A stretch of 64,000 nt of DNA, from contig PHCQ01000024.1 of NCBI GenBank assembly GCA_002840835.1, forward strand, positions 1-64,000, given 5' to 3'. This DNA comes from Betaproteobacteria bacterium HGW-Betaproteobacteria-16. GTDB lineage: Bacteria > Pseudomonadota > Gammaproteobacteria > Burkholderiales > Burkholderiaceae_C. Made by a program: the position numbers and the translations under genes. Positions within the stretch are counted from its first letter, which is position 1. Each line of letters starts with the position of its first letter. Below are positions 43,208-53,767 of the stretch, piece after piece. The notes under the pieces are model-generated. The model was not told the DNA's origin, did not search any database, and saw nothing but the letters and a program-made list of their open reading frames with translations.

Positions 43208-45565
43208 ATGCCTGTGGAACCGATCGACGAACTGCTGCCCATGCCCGAGGGTGCTGATGCGCCCCTGGGCGAAGTGGCGGTGCGCACCCTGTGCGAATTC
43301 GCCGCGCGCGCCGGTGATCTGGACCTGCGCTTTTCAGCGTCGCCCAGCGGCCAGGAAGGCGTGGCCGGCCACGGCACGGTGGCTGCCCGGCGCGGCCCAG
43401 CCTACCAGCGTGAACTGCCCTTGTCGGCAACCTGGATGGGCTTGCGCGTGAAGGGCCGTGCCGACGGCTTCGACAGCGAGGCCGGGCGGCTCGAAGAGAT
43501 CAAGACCCACCGCGGTGACCCGGCGCGCATCAAGCCCTCGCAACAGGCACTGCACTGGGCACAGGCCCGCGTGTACGGCTGGATGCTCTGCCACCAGCTT
43601 GGCCTGTCCGAACTCGACATCGCACTGGTCTATTTCCACATCGACACCGGCGTGGAGACGCCCATGCTGCAGCGCCACCGGTTCGATGACTTGCGCGCTC
43701 ACTTCGAAGGGCTGTGTGAACGCTACATCGCCTGGGCGCGCAGCGAGGCGCTGCACCGCACCCGGCGCAACGCCGCCCTGCACGCCCTGGCCTTCCCTTT
43801 CCCATCATTCAGAAAGGGCCAGCGTCCGCTGGCGGCGGCGGTGTACCGCCACCACGGTGCGGCGCGCACGCTGCTGGCACAGGCGCCCACCGGCATCGGC
43901 AAAACCGTGGCCACGCTGTATGGCGCGCTCAAGGCAGCCCCCGACGCGCACACCGACCAACTGCTGTACCTCACCGCCAAAACCACTGGCCGAGGCCTGG
44001 CACTGGACAGCCTGCGCCGGCTGGGCCTGGCAACACCCGGCTCAACAGTGCGCGTGCTTGAACGCGTGGCGCGAGACAAGGCCTGCGAGCACCCCGACAA
44101 GGCCTGCCATGGCGAGTCCTGCCCGCTCGCTCGTGGCTACCACGACCGCCTGCCCGCCGCTCGGCAAGAAGCGGCGCGCACCGGCTGGCTCGACCAGGCC
44201 AGCTTGCGCGATGTAGCCCTGCGGCACCAGGTGTGCCCCTATTACCTGGGCCAGGAAATGCTGCGCTGGAGCGACGTGGTGGTGGGCGACTACAACCACT
44301 TCTTCGACCTCCATGCCCACGCCTGGGCGCTGGCGGTGGACGAAAACCGCCGGGTCGGGCTGTTGGTGGACGAAGCGCACAACCTGATTGAGCGCGCACG
44401 TCAGATGTATTCGGCTGAACTGCATCCGGCCTCGCTGGCCGCCCTGCGCCAAAGCCCACCGCCCGGGCTGGGTGCGTCCCTGGACCGGCTGCACCGTGCC
44501 TGGGGCAATGTGGCCATCCCTTCTGACGCGGAGCACGCCCTGCTCGATGAACTGCCCGACGGCTGGGTCACCGCCCTGCAACAGCACAGCGCAGACCTCA
44601 CCGAGCACCTGGCCCAGGCCGACGAAGCCGCGCACCCGGTGGACCCGCGGGTGCAGGCCTGGCTGTTCGAGGTGCTGGGATTTCTGCGCGTGGCCGAACT
44701 GTTTGCCGATCACTCGCTGGTGGAACTCACACGCACGCCGCCCACCGGTCGGGCACGCAAGCCCCGAGCCGTGATCGGCATACGCAACCTCGTGCCCGGC
44801 CCGCTGCTGGCCGCACGCTGGGGTGCCGCACAAGGGGTCACCCTGTTCTCGGCCACGCTCACGCCCATGGACTACGTGGTGGACTTGCTCGGCCTGTCAG
44901 CAGAAACCACCCGGCTGGACGTGCCCTCGCCTTTTTCCACCGAGCAGCTCGCGGTGCGCGTGACCCCACACATTTCCACCCGCTGGCGCGACCGCGCAGA
45001 CTCGCTCGACGATCTGGTGGCGGCCATCGCCACCCAGTACCAGCAGGCGCCCGGCAACTACCTCGCCTTCTTCAGCAGCTTCGACTACCTGCAACAGGTA
45101 CTGGCCCGACTGCAGTCGCTCTTCCCGTCACTGCCGGTCTGGGTGCAGTCGCGCGCCATGGGCGAGACCGAGCGGGATGCCTTCATTGCGCGCTTCACCG
45201 AAGCCGGGCAAGGCATCGGCTTTGCGGTGCTGGGTGGCGCTTTCGGCGAAGGCATCGACCTGCCCGGTCGGCGGCTGGTGGGCGCCTTCATCGCCACACT
45301 GGGTCTGCCACAGGTGAACCCGTTCAACGAACATTTGCGCCAACGCCTGCAGCACCGGTTCGGACGTGGCTACGACTACGCCTACCAGTTTCCCGGGCTG
45401 CAAAAAGTGGTGCAGGCCGCCGGCCGCGTGATCCGCAGCGAAGAAGATCGTGGTGTGGTGTGGTTGCTGGACGACCGCTTTGCGCGGTCGGAGGTGCGCC
45501 GATTGCTGCCACCGTGGTGGCACGTGGAAACGATGGCGGGTTGCGCAGCACCTGAATCGGCGTAG
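43208..45565 (+). CDS. RecB-type nuclease - Rad3/DinG-type helicase fusion
   Basis: A 785-residue DNA helicase with an N-terminal nuclease. Residues about 75-125: RecB/Cas4-like core with Asp86 (RADG), Glu97-x-Lys99 (EEIK) and QxxxY at 119-123. Residues 225-234: Walker A APTGIGKT. Cys293, 300, 305 and 343 fit the 4Fe-4S cluster of XPD/DinG helicases. DEAH box at 388-391. C-terminal helicase motifs include FSATLTP, GAFGEGIDLPG and QAAGRVIRS. Expected activity: 5'-3' unwinding coupled to nucleolytic trimming, Dna2-like in logic. ATG at 43208. The divergent neighbour also looks like a nuclease. Convergent with cbbX. Confidence 0.9.
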   Translation: MPVEPIDELLPMPEGADAPLGEVAVRTLCEFAARAGDLDLRFSASPSGQEGVAGHGTVAARRGPAYQRELPLSATWMGLRVKGRADGFDSEAGRLEEIKTHRGDPARIKPSQQALHWAQARVYGWMLCHQLGLSELDIALVYFHIDTGVETPMLQRHRFDDLRAHFEGLCERYIAWARSEALHRTRRNAALHALAFPFPSFRKGQRPLAAAVYRHHGAARTLLAQAPTGIGKTVATLYGALKAAPDAHTDQLLYLTAKTTGRGLALDSLRRLGLATPGSTVRVLERVARDKACEHPDKACHGESCPLARGYHDRLPAARQEAARTGWLDQASLRDVALRHQVCPYYLGQEMLRWSDVVVGDYNHFFDLHAHAWALAVDENRRVGLLVDEAHNLIERARQMYSAELHPASLAALRQSPPPGLGASLDRLHRAWGNVAIPSDAEHALLDELPDGWVTALQQHSADLTEHLAQADEAAHPVDPRVQAWLFEVLGFLRVAELFADHSLVELTRTPPTGRARKPRAVIGIRNLVPGPLLAARWGAAQGVTLFSATLTPMDYVVDLLGLSAETTRLDVPSPFSTEQLAVRVTPHISTRWRDRADSLDDLVAAIATQYQQAPGNYLAFFSSFDYLQQVLARLQSLFPSLPVWVQSRAMGETERDAFIARFTEAGQGIGFAVLGGAFGEGIDLPGRRLVGAFIATLGLPQVNPFNEHLRQRLQHRFGRGYDYAYQFPGLQKVVQAAGRVIRSEEDRGVVWLLDDRFARSEVRRLLPPWWHVETMAGCAAPESA

Positions 45566-45591
45566 GCAATCACCGCTACAACGCCTGGGTG

Positions 45592-46542
45592 TCAGGCGGG
45601 ACTGTCTGCAAACAACCGGCTTGCCAGGATGTCTGCAGGCATGAGGGTGGTGAGGTCTTCGCGAGTGAATTCGCGGTCGCGGTCAATGAACAATCGGCTG
45701 GCCTGGCGCAGGCGGGCGCGATCAAGCGCATTGCGCACGCTGCGCGCATTCGCAAAGTGCGGCAGCGGAATGCGGCGCTGCAGGTAGCGCTCGAACGCCT
45801 CGCGCGCGCCTTCGCCGAAACGGTAGTTCATCGTGCCCAGCATGCGATCGGCAATCGCCAGCAACTCGCCTTCGCTGTAATCGGGAAAGTCGAGGTGGTG
45901 CGCGATGCGTGATGACAGACCGGGATTGGACTTGAAGAAGGTGTCCATGCGGTCCTTGTAGCCTGCCACGATGACCACCAGATCGTCGCGCTGGTTCTCC
46001 ATCACCTGAAGCAGGATCTCGATCGCTTCCTGACCGTAGTCCCGCTCGTTTTCTGGCCGGTACAGGTAGTAGGCCTCGTCGATGAAGAGCACACCGCCCA
46101 TGGCCTTTTTGAGCACCTCTTTCGTCTTGGGCGCCGTGTGGCCGATGTACTGGCCCACCAGATCGTCGCGGGTGACGCTGACCACATGGCCCTTTCGCAC
46201 ATAGCCCAGCCGATGCAGGATCTCCGCCATGCGCATGGCCACCGTGGTCTTGCCAGTGCCGGGGTTGCCGGTGAAGCCCATGTGCAACGACGGCGTCTGG
46301 GCCTGCAGGCCCAGATTGAGTCGCAACTTGTCGACCACCAGCAGCGCCGCGATGTCGCGAATGCGCGCCTTCACCGGCGCCAGACCAATGAGGTCCCGAT
46401 CCAGCTCATCCATGACCGCCTCGACCTGGCTCTGCGACAACACCTCGTTGATGGTGCGTGCGGCGGTGTCGGCCGTCGCAGGCGGCACTGGCGCGACTGT
46501 TGGTGCCGCCGCACCCGGGATGTTGTAGGTCGGCGCGTTCAT
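45592..46542 (-). CDS. cbbX: red-type RuBisCO activase CbbX
   Basis: A 316-residue AAA+ protein that remodels inhibited red-type RuBisCO. Walker [10 protein letters not shown], Walker [12 protein letters not shown], sensor/arginine-finger region [11 protein letters not shown] and the pore loop region [13 protein letters not shown]. The N-terminal about 45 residues are Pro/Ala/Thr-rich. ATG at 46542. Third gene of cbbL-cbbS-cbbX; the 118-nt gap to cbbS holds element copy 8. Its presence fits the form IC RuBisCO. Confidence 0.95.
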   Translation of the reverse strand: MNAPTYNIPGAAAPTVAPVPPATADTAARTINEVLSQSQVEAVMDELDRDLIGLAPVKARIRDIAALLVVDKLRLNLGLQAQTPSLHMGFTGNPGTGKTTVAMRMAEILHRLGYVRKGHVVSVTRDDLVGQYIGHTAPKTKEVLKKAMGGVLFIDEAYYLYRPENERDYGQEAIEILLQVMENQRDDLVVIVAGYKDRMDTFFKSNPGLSSRIAHHLDFPDYSEGELLAIADRMLGTMNYRFGEGAREAFERYLQRRIPLPHFANARSVRNALDRARLRQASRLFIDRDREFTREDLTTLMPADILASRLFADSPA

Positions 46543-46572
46543 CAAGCGTCTCCGGAGTGAAATGCCTCCAAC

Positions 46573-46660
46573 CAGAGATACCGTGGAACCGGCTTCGCCG
46601 GGCCACTGGTATCGCCCCCTTTGAGGGGGTGACGTGCCGACGGCACGGCGCGGGGGTGGG
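46573..46660 (-). repeat. 3'-end structured element, copy 8 (between cbbS and cbbX)
   Basis: Abuts the cbbS TGA inside the operon. Hairpins CGTGCC-loop-GGCACG, CCCCCT-loop-GGGGG, and GATACC-GTGG / CCAC-T-GGTATC around CCGGC-TTC-GCCGG. Could separate high cbbLS from lower cbbX expression. Confidence 0.82.
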
Positions 46661-47098
46661 TCATGAATACCTTTCGCTTTCAGGGGTGTCGGTGGCATAG
46701 CTGTGCACCGTGTAGCGCATCGTGCGTCCACCAGACTCCTGGCGCGACAGGGCGAAGCCCGGCTCCCTGGCGGGCCGGTTGACGATGAAGCTCATCGCGA
46801 TCGACTCGGTGTTGCGCGTCGAGTCGAAGGCCATCATGCGGATGTAGTGGTTGGGAAACGTCTTGCGGCAGGCACTCAGTTCGAGCATCACGCCAGCGGC
46901 GTCCTTCAGGTCGAACATGGGATGGCCGAACATCTCCCAGTAGGTGTTGCGCGGGTGCGGGTCGTCGGTGTATTCGACGCTCCAGGCATAGCCCTTTTTC
47001 ATGCCGTATTCGATCTGCAGCGCGATCTCGGCATCGGTGAGGTCGGGCAAAAAACTGAACTGACCCTGCGTCAGCCGGCCGGTGGGGTTGGTCATCAT
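46661..47098 (-). CDS. cbbS: ribulose bisphosphate carboxylase small subunit (red type)
   Basis: A 145-residue small subunit: [47 protein letters not shown] (span about 12-58) with the C-terminal extension after residue 115 ([19 protein letters not shown]) that makes the beta-hairpin of red-type enzymes. Start ATG 47098; a second ATG follows immediately and is equally possible. It is 12 nt behind cbbL. Confidence 0.96.
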   Translation of the reverse strand: MMTNPTGRLTQGQFSFLPDLTDAEIALQIEYGMKKGYAWSVEYTDDPHPRNTYWEMFGHPMFDLKDAAGVMLELSACRKTFPNHYIRMMAFDSTRNTESIAMSFIVNRPAREPGFALSRQESGGRTMRYTVHSYATDTPESERYS

Positions 47099-47110
47099 GG
47101 TGCTGTCTCC

Positions 47111-48646
<1,536 letters not shown>

Positions 48647-48664
48647 ATTCAAACTTGATGTCGG

Positions 48665-48684
48665 TTCAGTTAAGAAAATCTGAA
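48665..48684. promoter_or_regulatory. LysR-type (CbbR) operator candidate
   Basis: TTCAGTTAAGAAAATCTGAA: TTCAG and CTGAA form a 5-nt dyad around 10 nt, the spacing and T...A pattern of LysR-type sites. A further TTCAG lies at 48633-48637 next to the -35. Position just upstream of the -35 fits activation of cbbL by CbbR encoded elsewhere (inference). Confidence 0.55.
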
Positions 48685-48885
48685 TTGGAAGAGCGTAGCC
48701 AACGCTCGCGCGCACCCTGGCTGCGTGCACTGGGCAAGTCTGACGGGTTGGATGCAGGCGAATCCTGCAGGGTGTGGAACTGGCGCTGATGCTCCGCCAA
48801 CGGCCATCCCCGTCTGGCCGCCAGAACGGCGAACCCTTCGCGGCCACTACCCCTGTGGGCGGTGGGCGTCTATGCCGGCGTCGCC

Positions 48886-50196
48886 TCAGGCGGCGTCGTC
48901 TTCGGGCACGGCTTCCTGCAGATTCGGCTCGATCAACACCTGATCGATGCGGCGCCCGTCGAGCACCAGTACGGTGAAGCGCCAGTCGGCGCAGTCCACA
49001 TGCTGGTTCTGGTCCAGCAGATCGCCGGCCACGGTCTGCATCAACCCGGCCACGGTGTTGTACCGGCCTTTGTCTTCATCAGGCAGGTCATCGATGCCCA
49101 GCCGCGACTTGAGTTCGGTCACGGGCATGGCGCCGTCCACCAGCCAGGCTCCGCCTTCGCGCTGGGTGGCCCAGGCGTCCACTGCGGCGTGTGGAGAAAG
49201 CTCGCCGGTGATGGCCTCCAGCATGTCCAGTGGCGTGAGCAAGCCCTGCACCACACCGTACTCGTCCACCACGAACACCATGCGCGTGGCACGTTCGCGG
49301 AACTGCTCCAGAAGCTCCATGCCGCTGAGCGTCTCTGGCACGAACACAGCCGGCTGGGCGTGCTGGCGGATCGGCTCGTTCACACCGTCGGCCTGCAGGG
49401 CCAACAACTGTGGCAGGTGGATCACACCCACCACATCGTCCAATCCATCGCGGCACACCGGGTACCAGGAATGGCCGGTGGTCCACGCCTTCTGCACCGC
49501 CACGTCGATCGGGTCCTGCGCGTCCAGCCACTCGATCTCGGACCGGTGGATCATGATGGAGGTGAGTTGCCTGTCGTCGAGCAGGAACACGTTGCGCACC
49601 ATCTGGTGCTCGTGTTCTTCAATGATGCCGGCGTCCACACCCTGCTCCAGGTGCGCCTGCAATTCGGCCTCGGTCACATCCTTGGGGGTCTCTGAAGGTA
49701 TGCGCAGCAAACGCAACACCAGGTTGGTCGACAGGGCCAAGAGGGCCACAAAGGGCTTGGCAGACATGGCCAGAAACAGCACTGGTCGCGCCATCCATCG
49801 GGCAATCTGCTCAGGTGCGCTCTGACCGATGCGTTTGGAGACCAGTTCTCCGAACACGATGGTGATGTAGGTCACGCCGATCACCACCACCGCCGTGCCC
49901 AATGCACTGGCAACCCCTGCAGGCATGCCCCAGCGTTCAAAGGTGAGGCTCAGGCCGGAGCCAAACGCACCTTCACCGACGATGCCGTTGAGCAGGGCAA
50001 TCGTGGTGTTACCCATCTGGATGGTGGAGAAGAACTGCGTGGGGTTGTCCTGCAGTCGCATCACGGCCACCGCTCCCTTGTCTCCGCTGGCGGCCAATGT
50101 CTCGATCCGGACGCGGCGGCTGGACACCACGGCGATCTCCGTCATGGAAAACACGCCGCTGAGAAAGGTCAGAAAGGCAATCAGCAGGATGTCCAT
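48886..50196 (-). CDS. CorC/HlyC family membrane protein (DUF21-CBS-CorC_HlyC)
   Basis: A 436-residue inner-membrane protein. N-terminal DUF21 domain with about 4 helices (MDILLIAFLTFLSGVFSMTEIAVVSSRR span; GVTYITIVFGELVSKRIG), CBS pair at about 205-325 (RMVFVVDEYGVVQGLLTPLDMLEAITGEL span) and a C-terminal CorC_HlyC domain (YNTVAGLMQTVAGDL). Such proteins are linked to Mg2+/Co2+ export or resistance. ATG at 50196; the start of the divergent apaH lies only 8 nt away, and I see no Shine-Dalgarno sequence for this gene. Confidence 0.88.
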   Translation of the reverse strand: MDILLIAFLTFLSGVFSMTEIAVVSSRRVRIETLAASGDKGAVAVMRLQDNPTQFFSTIQMGNTTIALLNGIVGEGAFGSGLSLTFERWGMPAGVASALGTAVVVIGVTYITIVFGELVSKRIGQSAPEQIARWMARPVLFLAMSAKPFVALLALSTNLVLRLLRIPSETPKDVTEAELQAHLEQGVDAGIIEEHEHQMVRNVFLLDDRQLTSIMIHRSEIEWLDAQDPIDVAVQKAWTTGHSWYPVCRDGLDDVVGVIHLPQLLALQADGVNEPIRQHAQPAVFVPETLSGMELLEQFRERATRMVFVVDEYGVVQGLLTPLDMLEAITGELSPHAAVDAWATQREGGAWLVDGAMPVTELKSRLGIDDLPDEDKGRYNTVAGLMQTVAGDLLDQNQHVDCADWRFTVLVLDGRRIDQVLIEPNLQEAVPEDDAA

Positions 50197-50204
50197 AATT
50201 GTGG

Positions 50205-51077
50205 ATGGCACTTTACATGATCGGCGACGTGCAGGGCTGCAACGACGCCCTGGGGCAACTGTTGGAAAAGATCGGGTTCTCGCGCAGCAGGGACACGCTG
50301 TACCTGCTGGGTGATCTGGTCAACCGGGGACCACAATCACTGGCTGTGCTGCGCCGGTTGATGGCACTGGAGGGTTCGGCGCACTGTCTGCTGGGCAACC
50401 ACGACCTGCACCTGCTCGCCACGGCCATGGGCGTGCGCAAGCCGCACCGCAGTGACACCGTGGGCGACATCCTCGCCGCACCCGACCGCCTCGCACTGCT
50501 TGACTGGCTGCGAGCTCGGCCCATGGCGCTGTACGAGCACGGCTGGCTGATGGTGCATGCCGGCGTTCTGCCGCAATGGGACGTGGCGCAGACCTTGCAG
50601 CTGGCGGGCGAGCTGGAAGCCGTGCTGCGCCAACCGGACTGGGCTGACTTTCTGCACCACATGTACGGCAATGAGCCCGCGCAATGGCAGGACGGGCTGG
50701 CCGGAACCGATCGACTTCGAGTGGTGGTCAACGCCCTGACGCGCCTGCGCTTCTGCTCGGCAGAGGGCGTGATGGAGTTTGAAACCAAGGACAGCGCAGG
50801 CTCCGCGCCGCCGGGATTCATGCCCTGGTTCGATGTGCCAGGACGCCGCACCGAAGCGGTGTCGGTGGCCTTCGGCCACTGGTCCACGCTGCAGGGTGCA
50901 GGGCCCGAAGGGGTGCTGCCGTTGGACACTGGCTGTGTGTGGGGAGGTTGCCTGACAGCAGCGCGCATCTCGGCGCCTGGCCTGGTCAGCGAACGCATTG
51001 CCGTTCCCTGTGCACAGGCACGCAAGCCTGGAAAAAAGCAGGGCACCTCAGAACAGGCTCACGAGCGCCCTGATTGA
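50205..51077 (+). CDS. apaH: symmetrical bis(5'-nucleosyl)-tetraphosphatase ApaH
   Basis: Hydrolyses Ap4A to two ADP and can decap Np4-capped RNA. 290 residues of the metallophosphatase fold: MIGDVQGCNDALG (His of the usual GDVHGC is Gln here: GDVQGC), LLGDLVNRGPQSLAVL, LGNHDLHLLA and VHAGVLPQW, VAFGHWS. The GDxHG His is a metal ligand in the family, so the Gln may alter metal binding, although GDIQGC is also common in ApaH. ATG at 50205; CATAAT at 50194-50199 could be a -10 for a leaderless mRNA. Stops 1 nt before the convergent RNA helicase stop. Confidence 0.92.
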   Translation: MALYMIGDVQGCNDALGQLLEKIGFSRSRDTLYLLGDLVNRGPQSLAVLRRLMALEGSAHCLLGNHDLHLLATAMGVRKPHRSDTVGDILAAPDRLALLDWLRARPMALYEHGWLMVHAGVLPQWDVAQTLQLAGELEAVLRQPDWADFLHHMYGNEPAQWQDGLAGTDRLRVVVNALTRLRFCSAEGVMEFETKDSAGSAPPGFMPWFDVPGRRTEAVSVAFGHWSTLQGAGPEGVLPLDTGCVWGGCLTAARISAPGLVSERIAVPCAQARKPGKKQGTSEQAHERPD

Positions 51078-51078
51078 T

Positions 51079-52590
51079 TCAGCGCTCGTTCTGTTCGAGG
51101 GCGGGTTGCTGCGGCTCCTCTGAGGGCTCGGGTGCCGGTGGCGCAGCTTGCACCTCTGCGCGCTTGAACAGGGCAGGAACCTTCTTGCGGCTCTTGATGT
51201 TGGGCGAGGTGCTGCGAGCCGCAGGCCGCTGAGATTGTTCCCAGGAAGGAGGCGGTGCGTCAGATGCAAGGGCCGGCTCGTAGGGCTTGTCGAACAGGGG
51301 ATCTGCGGGCGGACGCGGCGCCCGCGGTGCGCGTGGCGGTGGCGCTTCGCTGCGCGGGGCCCGCGCTTCGCGAGCCGGCCGCTCGCTGCCGTCGCCCTGC
51401 TGCCATGCGCGTTGGCCATCGTTGAAGTGGCCGGCCGGGCGGCGGTCGGCTTCGAGCTCCAGGGCCTCGAGCTCCAGCTTTTTGCCCAGCAGTTTTTCCA
51501 GGTCGCCCATGAGCCGCGCGTCGCGCCCGCTCACGAAGGACACCGCCAGACCGGAAGCGCCAGCGCGGCCGGTGCGGCCGATGCGGTGCACGTAGTCTTC
51601 AGCGTTGAACGGAATGTCGAAATTGAACACCGCCGGCACGTCCTTGATGTCCAGACCGCGTGCGGCCACGTCGGTGCACACCAGCAGGTCGACCGCGCCG
51701 GTCTTGAAGGCGTCGAGCGCCTTCAGCCGTTCGTCCTGGCTCTTGTCGCCGTGCAGCGCGGTGGTAATGAGCCCCTCGCGCTCCAGCGAACGCGCCAGCC
51801 GCGCACAACCGAGCTTGCTGTTGACGAACACGAAGGCCTGCTTGATCCCGCGCTCGCGCAGAATCTGCTTGAGCGTGCCCCGCTTGTCGTCGTCGTCCAC
51901 CCGGTAGAAGTGCTGCTCCACGGTGGAGGCCGTGGCGTTGGAACGGGCGACCTCGATGGTCACCGGGTCTTGCAGGTAGCTGTTGGCCAGCCGCTTGATT
52001 TCGGGCGAGAAGGTCGCAGAAAACAGCAGCGTGGTGCGCTGCTTGGGCAGGAAGGAAAGGATGCGCTGCAGGTCGGGCAGAAAACCGATGTCGAGCATGC
52101 GGTCGGCTTCATCGAGCACCACATACTCGACCTGGTTGAGCACGCAGTTCTTCGCCTCGATGTGGTCCAGCAGGCGCCCTGGCGTGGCCACCAGCACCTC
52201 CACACCCTTTTTCAGTTCGGCGGTCTGCGGCTTCATGTCCATGCCACCGAACACCACCATGCTGCGCAGGTTCGTGTACTTGGCATAGAGCTTGACCTGC
52301 TCGGCCACCTGGTCGGCGAGCTCGCGCGTGGGCAGCAGCACCAAGGCACGCACAGGGTGGCGGGCGGGTGAGGTGGACGTGTTGTCGTGCTTCATCATCC
52401 GCTGCAGCAGCGGCAGCGTGAAAGCGGCCGTCTTGCCGGTACCGGTCTGGGCAGCGCCCATCACGTCACGGCCTTGCAGCACCACGGGAATCGCTTGCGC
52501 CTGGATCGGCGTCATGCTCTCGTAGCCCATTTCGGCCACGGCCTTCTCAAGCGACGGAGAGAGGGAAAGTTCAGAGAAAGATTGGGTCAT
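51079..52590 (-). CDS. rhlE: DEAD-box RNA helicase RhlE-like
   Basis: A 503-residue ATP-dependent RNA helicase: Q motif (FSELSLSPSLEKAVAEMGYESMTPIQAQAIP span), Walker A AAQTGTGKTAAF, DEAD box VLDEADRML, FSATFSPEI, and HRIGRTGRAG. The C-terminal 120 residues are a low-complexity Pro/Arg/Ala tail ending in KSRKKVPALFKRAE, typical of RhlE proteins and probably for RNA binding. ATG at 52590 (an in-frame TTG lies 3 codons earlier). Roles in ribosome assembly and cold adaptation are known for the family. Confidence 0.93.
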   Translation of the reverse strand: MTQSFSELSLSPSLEKAVAEMGYESMTPIQAQAIPVVLQGRDVMGAAQTGTGKTAAFTLPLLQRMMKHDNTSTSPARHPVRALVLLPTRELADQVAEQVKLYAKYTNLRSMVVFGGMDMKPQTAELKKGVEVLVATPGRLLDHIEAKNCVLNQVEYVVLDEADRMLDIGFLPDLQRILSFLPKQRTTLLFSATFSPEIKRLANSYLQDPVTIEVARSNATASTVEQHFYRVDDDDKRGTLKQILRERGIKQAFVFVNSKLGCARLARSLEREGLITTALHGDKSQDERLKALDAFKTGAVDLLVCTDVAARGLDIKDVPAVFNFDIPFNAEDYVHRIGRTGRAGASGLAVSFVSGRDARLMGDLEKLLGKKLELEALELEADRRPAGHFNDGQRAWQQGDGSERPAREARAPRSEAPPPRAPRAPRPPADPLFDKPYEPALASDAPPPSWEQSQRPAARSTSPNIKSRKKVPALFKRAEVQAAPPAPEPSEEPQQPALEQNER

Positions 52591-52668
52591 TGGCTTCAAA
52601 GTTAGCCAAGTATTGTCTCACTTTGATGATTTTTCGAAGAAAAACTCCGATAGCACTTGCCCTACCCC

Positions 52669-52771
52669 GTCCAGGGCACCGCGGAACCGGCTCCGCCGGG
52701 CCGCCAGTGCCGCCCCCTGGGGGGTGACGCCGAAGGCGGCGCGGGGGGTGTCGTCATTGCGGCGCGGGGGG
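52669..52771 (-). repeat. 3'-end structured element, copy 9
   Basis: Abuts the stop of the ypfJ-type peptidase. Arms GGCAC/GTGCC and GCGG/CCGC enclose CCGGC-loop-GCCGG. The GCGGCGCGGGGGGT block is duplicated next to the stop. It lies in the convergent-free gap upstream of the rhlE-type gene. Confidence 0.8.
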
Positions 52772-53671
52772 TCACAACTCCCTGGCTTTGAACGTGTCAC
52801 ACGCGGTCACACTGCCGGTCTGCAGACCGGCATCGAACCAGCGCTGGCGTTGCGCGCTCGTGCCGTGCGTGAAGCTGTCGGGCACGACCTGCCCCTGGCT
52901 CTTGCGTTGCAGGGCGTCATCGCCAATGGCCGCCGCTGCATTGAGCGCCTCTTCCACGTCGCCCGGCTCCAGAATCGCCTGCGACTTGTGGTTGTGGTGT
53001 GCCCAGATGCCGGCAAAACAGTCGGCCTGCAGTTCCAGGCGCACGCTCAGTGCGTTGTATTCGCGCTGGCTCACGCGGCCACGCATCTGGTCCATCTTGT
53101 CGGTGATGCCCATGAGGTTCTGCACGTGATGGCCCACTTCGTGCGCAATCACGTACGCCTGCGCAAAATCGCCGGGCGCACCCAGCTGGCTGCGCAAGGT
53201 GTCGTAGAAGCCCAGGTCGATGTAGACCTTTTCGTCGCCAGGACAGTAAAACGGCCCCATCGCAGACTGACCGGTGCCGCAGGCCGTGGGCGTGGCGCCG
53301 CGAAACAGTACCATGCGTGGCTTTCGGTACTGGGCGCCACCGTCCTTGAACACCTGGCCCCACACGTCTTCGGTGCCGCCCAGCACGGCCGCCACGAAAC
53401 GGCCCATGTCATCGGTGGGTGCCTGGGCGGGTCCGGGAGCGGTCTGGGTCTGTGTCGGCGCCATCAGGTCACCGCCACCACTGAGCGCCCCCAGAATGGT
53501 GATGGGGTTGATGCCGAAAATCCAGCCGGCCACCAGGGCCACCACGATGGTGCCCAGGCCGATATTGCGACCGCCCGTGCGGCGTCCTCCGCCCCCGCCG
53601 AACATGCCGCCACCCGGTTGGGAACGGCGATCTTCCACCTGATCGGACTGGCGGTTCTTTTCCCACTTCAT
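52772..53671 (-). CDS. neutral zinc metallopeptidase (YpfJ family)
   Basis: A 299-residue membrane-anchored protein. N-terminal cytoplasmic part is Gly/Arg-rich (GGGMFGGGGGRRTGG), one membrane helix at about 37-60 (IGLGTIVVALVAGWIFGINP), then the peptidase domain with zinc motif HEVGHH (177-182) and downstream ELQADCFAGIWAHH, whose Glu should be the third ligand. Substrate unknown. ATG at 53671 after GAGGAACCAGACC. Confidence 0.92.
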   Translation of the reverse strand: MKWEKNRQSDQVEDRRSQPGGGMFGGGGGRRTGGRNIGLGTIVVALVAGWIFGINPITILGALSGGGDLMAPTQTQTAPGPAQAPTDDMGRFVAAVLGGTEDVWGQVFKDGGAQYRKPRMVLFRGATPTACGTGQSAMGPFYCPGDEKVYIDLGFYDTLRSQLGAPGDFAQAYVIAHEVGHHVQNLMGITDKMDQMRGRVSQREYNALSVRLELQADCFAGIWAHHNHKSQAILEPGDVEEALNAAAAIGDDALQRKSQGQVVPDSFTHGTSAQRQRWFDAGLQTGSVTACDTFKAREL

Positions 53672-53767
53672 GGTCTGGTTCCTCGGGTTGAGGCGATGAC
53701 GCCGGACGCAGTCATACCACGCCACTCATGGGAACACCAGCCCCCGGACCAGTGAGTGCTCAGCTTC

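Noticed and set aside
48658-48789. 43-codon plus-strand frame upstream of cbbL, where cbbR would be expected
   Set aside because: No LysR features, no ribosome site, overlaps the operator; not a cbbR remnant as far as I can tell.
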